Origin: CAYZEE01 sp964477485
GTDB taxonomy: Bacteria; Patescibacteriota; Microgenomatia; Levybacterales; UBA12049
Length of the DNA stretch: 16,823 nucleotides
Assembly: GCA_964477485.1 (NCBI GenBank)
Contig: CAYZEE010000025.1
Span: 1 to 16,823 of the forward strand
Direction of reading: 5' to 3'
Part shown: positions 5,276 through 12,340 of the stretch, piece by piece
Layout of the letters: every line of letters starts with the position of its first letter
Position numbering within the stretch: the first letter of the stretch is position 1
Position numbers and translations under genes: made by a program
Notes under the pieces: generated by a model
What the model saw: the letters and a program-made list of their open reading frames with translations, nothing else
Told to the model about the DNA's origin: nothing
Database searches by the model: none

Positions 5276-8266
5276 TTACGGTTTTTCTTTTGCTGTTGCT
5301 TTTCCAAACTCCCAAACCCCCGATGCTATAGGAACCCAGAAAAAATCTCTTAAAATTGCCCAAAACATTCCGGTAAGAGTAAGCCCCTTTTTCTTTTTTA
5401 ACTCGTTGTATAATGATGTATTAACGATACCTATTTTTAATGCTGTATCCAGCATCTTTCGGGTCTGAAATTCATCAATTGATTCAGCCTCCATACCTGC
5501 ATATTTTTGAGCAAGAGATGTCGGACGACGTGCCATTTCTCTAATCATTTTGTGAAGCGACTGCCTGTATCCCGGCGTTGTAGCCTGGAAATCGACAAAA
5601 GCTTCAAGCATCGGGAATACTCTTTCCTGTGCATCTGGTGTGCCTTGAGGAGATTCAATGCCTTTTACTATCGCATCGAACTGCTTTAGCGCCTCCTCCC
5701 AACCTAACCCTCCAGGATTATTCATCAGCGCAACAAAAGAACCTTCGGCTTTGTTGAAACTCGGGAGATCTCCGCCACTTCGTCTTTTATAAAATTCTTC
5801 ACCCGGTCTTCCGTAATCAAGAAGTTCAAATGGAACATCATTCATAAAAGGAAGATATGGAAAGGCAATATCAGCAAGCTCGGGAGCCAGTTTCTTTGCT
5901 TTTTCTATTATTAAATTCTTCAATCTAATTTCATCTGCTGTGAAAGTTGGTTCAGACGCCCTGTTTAAATCCACTCCTGCGGCCTTCTTTATGCTCCACT
6001 CATGGTGTAATAGAATTTTTTCTTTTAATACTTCCCATCTGGTTTGATCTGCAGTCCTTCCGTCTGGCAGCGTATCATGCGCATCCCAATCCATACCTCC
6101 GTTTAGTTTATCTTGGTCTCTTAAGTCAGCTATCTCATCCTTAGAGGGAAGTGACAAATCTCCGCCCCTTCTAATTCTTGAAAGATAGTCTATCATTAAA
6201 GGAAGGTTTAATTCAGCTACTCGCTCCCAAATTCTCTGCCTTGCTTTATATCCCAACTCTCCAGAAACAGCTTCTTGTTTTAGTAAAACTCCCAATGCTA
6301 TGTCCATATTGTCTATTAAGGGAGAGAGAACGCCTAAAAGCTTATCTTGAGTTCCTCCTTTGCTTTTATTTCGTGCGGCATCAATATATTTTTTATTATC
6401 ACGTATCCATTGTCTAATGTTTATTCCATGACCATTAATTGTGACTTCTATTTTTGGAAACGCCATATTCTCTATCCTCCAGGAGCTATATACGCCGCTT
6501 ACCCCAAACATTCCTCCTAGCTCAAGCTCTCTAACATTCATTCCTCCAAGCTCGCTTATCGTATTCTTTCCTAATTTTCTGCCATGCGCTCCGAGAAATT
6601 CAAAATAATTCTTTTTGACCATATTTAAAAATTCTACTCCTCCTCTGGGCGCTGCTATTTCGAAGCGCTGAAGCATATATTGAACCCAGTTCATAATTCT
6701 CACAGCTGACTCTTGCGGATAAGAAGAATATTGTTGCTCATGCTCTGATTCTTCTTGAAGAACTTCTCCGTTCTTCCCTTCTATCCTTCTTCTTGATATT
6801 TTTCCTGATGCTATCTGTTCGGCTGCGCGAAATGTAAGGTTAAAAAAAGTTCTCCCTACATTTAAGGCTCTTCTGATTTCCCAATCTTCCATTTTCCAAG
6901 ACTCTGGTCCTTCTCTTTCTGACTCAAGTTCACTCCTTATCAAACCTGCGTTGTTCATGCTCATAAATGTTCCCTCAACTTCTTTCTTGAGCTCTACATA
7001 TCCAGCTGTAGTAATTCTCCCATATCTTGCTAAATAATCCTGGTATTTCTGCTCATAGAGTCTCATCACTTCCGAAACACCAGAAATCTTCTTAATCAAT
7101 TCAAAATGTTGATAATTAATTCCTTCTGCGATTCTTATAAATTCGTCTAAATTCCCTCTGATAATTGTGGCATTCATGGCATGAAAGAGTTGAGCTGCAG
7201 TTTTTAAGCTTATATAATAATCGTATCGTGCTCTTTCCTTTCTGCTTAGGTAACCCAGTAAAGTATCTAGGTTTGACTGGGCATATAAGTTAATTTCATA
7301 TGGGTTAGTTTCCGTCTCATCTTCAAAAGACTTAAAAATAATTCGATTTATAAGCATTTCCCTGGTTTCTTTAAATCGCATAGCAGCTGCCAATAAGACT
7401 TCTGGAAAATGAGATGCCTCAACAGACGGAGCATGTTCTATGACCTCTATAAGTTCTTCTTTTGTAAGTCCGTTGTAATATTCTCTTTCTTGTTCTTCCC
7501 GGGTAAGTCCTGTCCTTCCCTGCTCTTCCTGCTCCGCTTCAACTGCTTCTCCCATCCAGGAATTAAGTTCTCCAATAAGTCTTGCTGCCTGAGCCGCATC
7601 AACCATCCCCCGGTCTAACAAATCCCTTACTCTTGCGCGTTGTTCCTGAATATATACGGGGTCGAGAGGATTTCCTGCGCCTACTCTGCCTACTTCCGCA
7701 TTCAGCTCCTGGACAATAGGATTAAGTCTGGAATCAAGATAATCGGTTAAAAGAAGTGTAGCAGCGCCAATACTTCTTACAGGGGTTCCTGCTTCCTTAG
7801 TCCTTTTTACCGACTCTAAAAATAGCTCTCTTAAGTCCACTCCTCTTCTTGACAATTCTTCCATGATAGTTCTGCTTAAAGGAGAGGCATCTGCGCTTAT
7901 TTTTTCACCTTCTGCGAATCCTTCTTTACTTGACAATCTTGCAGTCAGAGAATGTAGGCTTAAATACTCATGTTCAAGATCACCAGTTGACCATTCAGAA
8001 AGCGGTTTAGCATTCGCTCTTTCTTGAAAGTTTGTTGCAAATTCTCGTAATGCTGGACTCTCTATACTACTAACATCTCTGGTAAGGATAGGTTCTGTAG
8101 GAGTTCCTCTTTGTACTTTTTGTGCTTCTGATGATTGACTTTGAAGAATTTCTCCCTGTCCTGGTTCTGCCATAAAAATATTTCCTCTTACTTCAAGACT
8201 AGAAGAATTAGGTTGGTTTGTCAAACCTTCTCGACTCAGTTGTGTTGGCATAAACTGCTCTTTCAT
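5276..8266 (-). CDS. Large (996-residue) helical protein of unknown family
   Basis: No family recognised. The protein is mostly charged and helical with long Glu/Arg-rich stretches, a Ser/Gln/Pro-rich N-terminus (first ~55 residues) and no signal peptide. Only the C-terminus is hydrophobic (~960-990, containing MFWAILRDFFWVPIASGVW), which could dock it to the inner membrane. There are no recognisable nucleotide-binding or catalytic motifs. The start is uncertain: ATGs at 8266, 8251 and 8173 are all in frame, and the last has a possible Shine-Dalgarno (AGAGGA) 9 nt before it. It converges on the VirB6-like gene, 8 nt between stops. Its size and position suggest a locus-specific cytoplasmic or membrane-associated structural protein, but that is a guess. 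Confidence 0.8.
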   Translation of the reverse strand: MKEQFMPTQLSREGLTNQPNSSSLEVRGNIFMAEPGQGEILQSQSSEAQKVQRGTPTEPILTRDVSSIESPALREFATNFQERANAKPLSEWSTGDLEHEYLSLHSLTARLSSKEGFAEGEKISADASPLSRTIMEELSRRGVDLRELFLESVKRTKEAGTPVRSIGAATLLLTDYLDSRLNPIVQELNAEVGRVGAGNPLDPVYIQEQRARVRDLLDRGMVDAAQAARLIGELNSWMGEAVEAEQEEQGRTGLTREEQEREYYNGLTKEELIEVIEHAPSVEASHFPEVLLAAAMRFKETREMLINRIIFKSFEDETETNPYEINLYAQSNLDTLLGYLSRKERARYDYYISLKTAAQLFHAMNATIIRGNLDEFIRIAEGINYQHFELIKKISGVSEVMRLYEQKYQDYLARYGRITTAGYVELKKEVEGTFMSMNNAGLIRSELESEREGPESWKMEDWEIRRALNVGRTFFNLTFRAAEQIASGKISRRRIEGKNGEVLQEESEHEQQYSSYPQESAVRIMNWVQYMLQRFEIAAPRGGVEFLNMVKKNYFEFLGAHGRKLGKNTISELGGMNVRELELGGMFGVSGVYSSWRIENMAFPKIEVTINGHGINIRQWIRDNKKYIDAARNKSKGGTQDKLLGVLSPLIDNMDIALGVLLKQEAVSGELGYKARQRIWERVAELNLPLMIDYLSRIRRGGDLSLPSKDEIADLRDQDKLNGGMDWDAHDTLPDGRTADQTRWEVLKEKILLHHEWSIKKAAGVDLNRASEPTFTADEIRLKNLIIEKAKKLAPELADIAFPYLPFMNDVPFELLDYGRPGEEFYKRRSGGDLPSFNKAEGSFVALMNNPGGLGWEEALKQFDAIVKGIESPQGTPDAQERVFPMLEAFVDFQATTPGYRQSLHKMIREMARRPTSLAQKYAGMEAESIDEFQTRKMLDTALKIGIVNTSLYNELKKKKGLTLTGMFWAILRDFFWVPIASGVWEFGKATAKEKP

Positions 8267-8308
8267 AGTAAAGGAAGTTTACAACCAGAGATTGAATTCA
8301 ACTTGACA

Positions 8309-8337
8309 TTTACTTTACAGCATCCTGACGATATACT
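8309..8337 (+). promoter_or_regulatory. Probable promoter upstream of the four-helix-bundle gene
   Basis: TTTACT (8309-8314), a 17-nt spacer and TATACT (8332-8337). A perfect TTGACA lies just upstream (8303-8308), but 23 nt from the -10. The transcript would start near 8344 and run through heptamer cluster C into the gene at 8383. Confidence 0.4.
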
Positions 8338-8349
8338 TACAATAAGAAA

Positions 8350-8384
8350 GCAACTAACGACTGGCAATTAGCCACTAGTATTAT
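8350..8384. repeat. Heptamer repeat cluster C
   Basis: Five 7-bp units: gcaacta, acgactg, gcaatta, gccacta, gtattat. They are in reverse orientation (ACTAAC/ATTAGC type). The cluster runs right up to the start codon of the four-helix-bundle gene. Confidence 0.8.
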
Positions 8385-8754
8385 GAAGATAAAATCGTAC
8401 AGAGAATTAATTGTCTGGAAAAAGTCTATGGAGCTGGCAACTCTTATTTTTAAGATTAATAAATCTTTTCCAAGCTCTGAACTATATGGATTAACAAATC
8501 AGACAAGAAGGGCTGCTTTTTCTATTCCTTCAAACATTGCGGAAGGGTTCTGCAGGGACGGAAGAGCAGAGTTTAGGCAATTTTTGCAAATCTCTTTTGC
8601 CTCGGGAGCAGAATCAGAAACAGAACTGGAAATAGCAAAAAATATTGACATTCTTCCTGAAAAAGATTATCAACTTTTAATTACTAGGCTTAATGAAATT
8701 ATGCGTATGTTAAATAAAATGATTTCAAATGTTAAAAATAAATCTAGTCGCTAG
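8383..8754 (+). CDS. Four-helix-bundle protein (23S rRNA intervening-sequence / S23 family)
   Basis: The 123-residue protein matches the family strongly: SYRELIVWKKSMELA near the start, then LTNQTRRAAFSIPSNIAEG with the hallmark R.A..S.PSNIAEG motif, and FLQISFASGAESETEL before the last helices. This is the normal length and fold for the group, whose members include proteins encoded in 23S rRNA intervening sequences and, more distantly, the Avd accessory proteins of diversity-generating retroelements. No reverse transcriptase or template repeat accompanies it here. Its function is unknown, although the relative Avd is known to bind a reverse transcriptase. There is no Shine-Dalgarno. Heptamer clusters of opposite orientation sit at both ends, and its final codons (SSR, stop) are made of repeat sequence. 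Confidence 0.93.
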   Translation: MKIKSYRELIVWKKSMELATLIFKINKSFPSSELYGLTNQTRRAAFSIPSNIAEGFCRDGRAEFRQFLQISFASGAESETELEIAKNIDILPEKDYQLLITRLNEIMRMLNKMISNVKNKSSR

Positions 8755-8787
8755 TCGCTAGTCGCTAGTGGCTAGTTGCTAATAGCT
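8743..8787. repeat. Heptamer repeat cluster D
   Basis: This is the best-preserved cluster: tctagtc, gctagtc, gctagtc, gctagtg, gctagtt, gctaata, in perfect 7-bp register and forward orientation. It covers the stop codon of the four-helix-bundle gene and ends directly at the ATG of the ATPase/regulator gene, so it occupies the whole leader of that gene. Confidence 0.92.
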
Positions 8788-10110
8788 ATGGACCCTACCC
8801 ATTTCGAAAGCCTATATCCGGCAGATTCAAGATATAAGGAAATAGAAAAGATATTAAAGTTTACCAAGGAAGGAAACTCCTGCCAGCTAATTGGTCTTCC
8901 CGGAGTCGGCAGATCAAATCTTTTGGGTCTTTTAACCTGCAATACCGATGTTCGGGTAAAGCACCTGGGTGAAAACCAGAAATGGTTCCATTTCGTTTTT
9001 CTTAATTTTTCAGAGGTACGAAAACGTCCGCTTTCAGATGCCACAAAATTTATATTTCTCTCTCTTCTTAACTCTTTAAAAGAACGGAAAATGGAAAAAG
9101 AATATGAAGTATTAAATAAGATTTTTAAAGAGAGTGTTGCTATAAATGATGAACTGGTAATATTTGCGGGTCTTAAGCGTGCTATTGATTTTATGTGCAT
9201 TGAGAAAGAACTTACTGTTGTTTTTCTTTTTGACAGATTTGAAGAATATATTCCTATGCTTTCTGCTGAATTTTTTGCAAATCTTCGAATCTTAAGAAAC
9301 CGGGCAAAATACAGATTTTCCGTAGTTTTTTCCTTAAATAGGCCTCTGGATGATGTTGTAGAGCCTTCTCTTTTTGCTGATTTTTATGAATTTTTAGCAG
9401 ATAATATAACCTATCTTCCGCTTCTTGATAAACCGGGGCTTGATTTTAGAATTTCATATCTTGAAAAGATCTCCGGAAAACGAATAGACGAAAAATTAAC
9501 GAACCAAATAACAACGCTTACCGCCGGTCACGGAAAACTCACGAGACTTTGCCTTGAGGCAATATTAGCAACTAGCGACTTGCCACTAGCGACTAGCCAA
9601 AATCTTAAATCTTATCTCTTAAATCATAAGTCTATCACTGGCGCCTTATACGAAATTTGGAGCTCTCTTCTACCGGAAGAGCAAAAAATACTAGCTGCTA
9701 ATCAACTAGTGGCTAGTGGCTATCTTATCGATGTCGGACTTTTGAAAAACGGGAAGATTGCCATTCCTCTTTTTGCAGATTTTATTTTAACAATGAAACA
9801 ATCTGGTAATTTAACAATAAGGCTTGATTCTCAAACTAATGAAATTAGAAAAGGAGAAGTTTCTCTTTCTGATTCTCTCACTTCTTCGGAATTCAAACTT
9901 CTAATGTTTCTCCTCAATAATCAGGATAAAATACTGGAGAGAGAGGAAATCATAAATGCTGTCTGGCAGGATACAAAGTCTCAGGCAGGAGTTACTGATC
10001 AGGCTCTTGACCAGCTGATATTCCGTCTTCGAAAAAAAATTGAAGATGACCCGAATAACCCAAAACACATTCAAACTGTCAAAGGACGGGGAATTCGGTT
10101 TACGCCGTAA
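8788..10110 (+). CDS. ATPase with C-terminal PhoB-type winged-helix domain
   Basis: The 440-residue protein is probably a cytoplasmic regulator. Residues 36-44 form a P-loop, GLPGVGRSN, with Arg in place of the usual Walker A Lys. A Walker B-like strand VVFLFDRFEE lies at ~144-153 and a sensor-like strand ending FSLNRP at ~177-186, giving an AAA/STAND-type NTPase. Residues ~343-440 are an OmpR/PhoB winged helix (LTSSEFKLLMFLL, then DQLIFRLRKKIEDD, then VKGRGIRF), related to that of the response regulator at 379-1050; there is no receiver domain. Residues ~260-270 and ~301-312 in the linker are encoded by heptamer repeats. ATG at 8788 is chosen; the frame extends back to a TTG in the repeat. 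The next genes encode the VirB2-like group, a plausible target. Whether it still hydrolyses ATP is uncertain. Confidence 0.88.
   Translation: MDPTHFESLYPADSRYKEIEKILKFTKEGNSCQLIGLPGVGRSNLLGLLTCNTDVRVKHLGENQKWFHFVFLNFSEVRKRPLSDATKFIFLSLLNSLKERKMEKEYEVLNKIFKESVAINDELVIFAGLKRAIDFMCIEKELTVVFLFDRFEEYIPMLSAEFFANLRILRNRAKYRFSVVFSLNRPLDDVVEPSLFADFYEFLADNITYLPLLDKPGLDFRISYLEKISGKRIDEKLTNQITTLTAGHGKLTRLCLEAILATSDLPLATSQNLKSYLLNHKSITGALYEIWSSLLPEEQKILAANQLVASGYLIDVGLLKNGKIAIPLFADFILTMKQSGNLTIRLDSQTNEIRKGEVSLSDSLTSSEFKLLMFLLNNQDKILEREEIINAVWQDTKSQAGVTDQALDQLIFRLRKKIEDDPNNPKHIQTVKGRGIRFTP
9565..9599. repeat. Heptamer repeat cluster E, inside the ATPase/regulator gene
   Basis: Five 7-bp units: ttagcaa, ctagcga, cttgcca, ctagcga, ctagcca, in reverse orientation. 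Its reverse complement closely resembles cluster D. In frame it encodes LATSDLPLATS, itself a short repeat of LATS. Confidence 0.85.
9690..9723. repeat. Heptamer repeat cluster F, inside the ATPase/regulator gene
   Basis: About five units: actagct, gctaatc, aactagt, ggctagt, ggctatc. They are mostly forward, opposite to cluster E 90 bp upstream. In frame it encodes ILAANQLVASGY, just before the winged-helix half of the protein. Confidence 0.75.
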
Positions 10111-10112
10111 GA

Positions 10113-10129
10113 AAAACTTGCAAAGTTTT
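10113..10129. repeat. Short inverted repeat between the regulator and the pilin-like gene
   Basis: AAAACTT-GCA-AAGTTTT is a perfect 7-bp inverted repeat overlapping the -35 of the next gene, and AAACTTG recurs at 10132-10138 as a direct repeat. It could be an operator, or a weak terminator of the ATPase gene; the stem is AT-rich and has only a short T run. Confidence 0.35.
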
Positions 10130-10146
10130 CTAAACTTGTCTACTAT
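10118..10146 (+). promoter_or_regulatory. Promoter of the ectodomain/VirB2-like gene
   Basis: TTGCAA (10118-10123), a 17-nt spacer, TACTAT (10141-10146), then 6 nt to the GTG start at 10153. No Shine-Dalgarno is present, so a leaderless mRNA is predicted. Confidence 0.42.
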
Positions 10147-10152
10147 AAAAAT

Positions 10153-11460
10153 GTGAGAAGAATCATTTCCAGGATTTTTCTGGTGTTCTTATTTATTCTG
10201 CTTTTGAGTTTTACCCAGAGGCATATCGTCTTCTCCCAGGATTCCGGTTATGATGTATCAATAACTGAAGACTGCGAGCCAGGTCCTTCTTATAATGGAT
10301 TTCCTGCTATTCCGTGCGGGACAAATATTCCATTAGGGTCGGCTGCAGGTCAAGCCCCGAGAATTGATGGCAACACAAGAACTATCCATGTAACTTTCCA
10401 TGGACTTTCCTCAAATACGGACTACTATCTCTGCGGACAGACTAATACCTATACCTGCGCATCTGCTATTGAATGGTCTAATAGTGCTGTGATGTCCGAT
10501 GGTAAAGGTGATTTGACTGCTAATGCTTGTCCCTCCAATAGAAATACTTTAAAATCAGCACCGGACGGTAAAACTGAATGCGGGGATAGCGACTATTTCT
10601 GGGAGGGACACACTTATCATCTTTGGCTCTTTCAGAAAGCCGATAACAATAAGGTAAGTCCCCTTCAGGATGTCCAATTTTTTGTATCTCATTATTATCC
10701 GGAAGTAGATGTATCTCCTACTAATCCAACCAACAATAGCGCAATTACTGTAGCTATAAAAGGGACCAGACGGCCGCATAATGACGGCAGAAGAAACAAT
10801 TACAAAATTCAAATCCGCGATCAGTATGCCGACCTTGCCCACGACTGCGGGGTTGTTTATAATAATGGTTCGGGAAATTATCTAATTAAAGTGCCCGAAA
10901 ATGGTCCGGGTAAGCCCGGCTATACATTCAGTCTCAAACAGCCGGGCAAGCATTTCCCTGTAGGAAATTATGAAATAATAATTGGCGAACAGGTAAATGA
11001 GTCCACCAGTGGATGTTCTGACGGATTCCAGTACTATACAATTCCTGTAAGCATAAAGACGGATGGCGGGAGTATCGGAGATATTCAGGCAGACCCGGCC
11101 GGGACTGATTTTCCCGAGGTCGAAAAGAACTTTGGAACCCCTCCCTTGCCTTGCCTTTCTCCTGCTCCCGGCGGCGGATGCAAAACCATATCAACTGCAA
11201 TAGGGGACATTAATACTGATCCCGCAGGTTTTATAAAATTCATCTTTGGTCTTATTCTTGGACTATCCGGCGGAATTGCTCTTATTCTTATTATCATATC
11301 GGGTTACAAATTTATGGCATCCCGCGGCAATCCTGAAGCTCTCCAAGGAGCCCAAGAGCAGTTAACATCAGCAATCATAGGCCTTCTTTTCATAATATTT
11401 TCTCTTGTTATTCTTCAGATAATCGGTGTTGATATTCTAAAAATCCCAGGTTTCAGATAG
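10153..11460 (+). CDS. Secreted protein with large ectodomain and C-terminal VirB2-like membrane hairpin
   Basis: The 435-residue protein starts at GTG; an ATG two bases earlier is out of frame and followed at once by TGA. Residues 1-29 are a signal peptide (RRIISR, then a long hydrophobic core, cleavage near VFS). Residues ~30-345 are a Cys-, Asn- and Pro-rich extracytoplasmic part in which two beta-rich sections can be seen (DTKT-type strands are not certain), the second beginning VSPTNPTNNSAITVAIKG, like an Ig-like domain. Residues ~364-385 and ~406-426 are two membrane helices joined by a loop SRGNPEALQGAQEQLTSAI, closely similar to the three VirB2/TrbC-like proteins that follow. It may be a pilus-base or adhesive variant of the pilin fold. 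The stop codon is part of heptamer cluster G. Confidence 0.85.
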   Translation: MRRIISRIFLVFLFILLLSFTQRHIVFSQDSGYDVSITEDCEPGPSYNGFPAIPCGTNIPLGSAAGQAPRIDGNTRTIHVTFHGLSSNTDYYLCGQTNTYTCASAIEWSNSAVMSDGKGDLTANACPSNRNTLKSAPDGKTECGDSDYFWEGHTYHLWLFQKADNNKVSPLQDVQFFVSHYYPEVDVSPTNPTNNSAITVAIKGTRRPHNDGRRNNYKIQIRDQYADLAHDCGVVYNNGSGNYLIKVPENGPGKPGYTFSLKQPGKHFPVGNYEIIIGEQVNESTSGCSDGFQYYTIPVSIKTDGGSIGDIQADPAGTDFPEVEKNFGTPPLPCLSPAPGGGCKTISTAIGDINTDPAGFIKFIFGLILGLSGGIALILIIISGYKFMASRGNPEALQGAQEQLTSAIIGLLFIIFSLVILQIIGVDILKIPGFR

Positions 11461-11499
11461 CGACTAGTAAATTAGCAACTAGCCGCTAGTAGCTGATAA
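11459..11499. repeat. Heptamer repeat cluster G
   Basis: Units with CTAG/TTAG cores at 11464, 11472, 11479 and 11486, so a 7-bp period with one 8-bp step; mixed but mainly reverse orientation. It fills the gap between the ectodomain gene and the first short VirB2-like gene. Confidence 0.7.
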
Positions 11500-11501
11500 G
11501 T

Positions 11502-11828
11502 ATGAAGCTTTTATCTCTTACCATTCAGGGCACTCCGATTCAAGCTCCCAATGGTGTTCCAACCGGCGGGATGGATATAGGGCAAAAATTAATTCAGATT
11601 GGTATTAATCTCATATTTACAGGCGGCATCATATTCGCGATTATTATTATTATTTATTCAGGCATTCAATGGACTATGTCCGGCGGAGACAAAGAACAAC
11701 TGGCAAACGCCCGAAACAGAATAACTTTTACAATCATCGGACTTGTGGTATTGGCAGCTGCATTTGCAATAATAAAGATTATTCTTAGTCTTTTTGGCTA
11801 CAATCCCAGCTTTTTCTTCACTTTCTAA
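11502..11828 (+). CDS. VirB2/TrbC-like pilin-type membrane protein 1
   Basis: The 108-residue protein has two hydrophobic helices (~33-53 and ~75-98) joined by the short polar loop SGGDKEQLANARNRI, the layout of VirB2/TrbC major pilin subunits of type IV secretion systems. Unlike its neighbour it has no clear cleavable signal peptide, only a short polar N-terminus, and no cysteines. Neither a promoter nor a Shine-Dalgarno is visible before the ATG; it probably rides on the transcript of the ectodomain gene 41 nt upstream, through heptamer cluster G. Confidence 0.85.
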   Translation: MKLLSLTIQGTPIQAPNGVPTGGMDIGQKLIQIGINLIFTGGIIFAIIIIIYSGIQWTMSGGDKEQLANARNRITFTIIGLVVLAAAFAIIKIILSLFGYNPSFFFTF

Positions 11829-11849
11829 ATACCCTAAACAAATCAGGGC

Positions 11850-11878
11850 TTGACAAATTGGAAAAAGCTTCTTATTAT
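11850..11878 (+). promoter_or_regulatory. Promoter of VirB2-like gene 2 (leaderless)
   Basis: Perfect TTGACA (11850-11855), 17-nt spacer, TATTAT (11873-11878), then exactly 7 nt to ATG at 11886. This is the clearest promoter in the window. The TTG of the -35 box would otherwise be mistaken for a start codon. Confidence 0.8.
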
Positions 11879-11885
11879 AAAACTA

Positions 11886-12290
11886 ATGAGGAAAACACTC
11901 GGATTTATCACCGTAGGCTTATCATATCTTCTGTTTACAGCCTCAAGTTTTGCGCAGGTTACTCCTATAGCCATTTCTCCCCCCGCAGGATCAGCCCAGA
12001 ACATAAGCATAGCAAATATTCCTCAATTTATCATATCAATTCTTTTTGTAGCAGGAATAGTTATTGCTATTGCTTTTCTCATTTATGGAGGCATTAAATG
12101 GATCTTGTCCGGCGGAGATAAAAGTGCGGTTGAGACTGCAAGAAATCACATAGTTGCCGCGATTGTCGGACTAGTTATAGTTATCGCTGCCTTCTTTATC
12201 TTAAGCACAGTTATTACAATTATTACCGGAAAACCATTTGACCTAAGCCATCTTTGTATACCAACACTGGCTAACCCCAACTGTCAATAA
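11886..12290 (+). CDS. VirB2/TrbC-like pilin-type membrane protein 2
   Basis: The 134-residue protein has a cleavable signal peptide (MRKTLGF, hydrophobic core, cleavage after SFA at ~23), then two membrane helices (~47-70 and ~89-113) with the loop SGGDKSAVETARNHIVAAI. A short C-terminal tail carries two cysteines, Cys124 and Cys133, and ends NCQ. This is the standard design of a processed VirB2-type pilin. The ATG at 11886 is placed 7 nt after the -10 box; the frame runs further upstream, but only through the promoter. The tail matches that of the next gene. Confidence 0.9.
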   Translation: MRKTLGFITVGLSYLLFTASSFAQVTPIAISPPAGSAQNISIANIPQFIISILFVAGIVIAIAFLIYGGIKWILSGGDKSAVETARNHIVAAIVGLVIVIAAFFILSTVITIITGKPFDLSHLCIPTLANPNCQ

Positions 12291-12305
12291 TTTTTGCTCA
12301 TAGTG

Positions 12306-12334
12306 TTGCCTTTTTGTCTTTTAATTGCTAATCT
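12306..12334 (+). promoter_or_regulatory. Promoter of VirB2-like gene 3 (leaderless)
   Basis: TTGCCT (12306-12311), 17-nt spacer, TAATCT (12329-12334) with an upstream TG making an extended -10, then 6 nt to ATG at 12341. No Shine-Dalgarno. Confidence 0.5.
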
Positions 12335-12340
12335 TATTGT

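Noticed and set aside
8383..8754. Avd-type gene of a diversity-generating retroelement
   Set aside because: No reverse transcriptase and no template/variable repeat pair could be seen; the protein fits the general S23 four-helix-bundle group.
8743..8787. Heptamer clusters read as a CRISPR array
   Set aside because: The units are 7 bp, directly joined, with no spacers of regular length, and no cas gene is present.
11850..11885. TTG start at 11850 for VirB2-like protein 2
   Set aside because: The TTG is the beginning of a perfect -35 box with a well-spaced -10; the ATG at 11886 begins a good signal peptide.
12166..12186. CTAG-containing stretch in VirB2-like gene 2 as another heptamer cluster
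   Set aside because: Only one unit matches and the surrounding codons are conserved membrane-helix codons shared with the paralogues.
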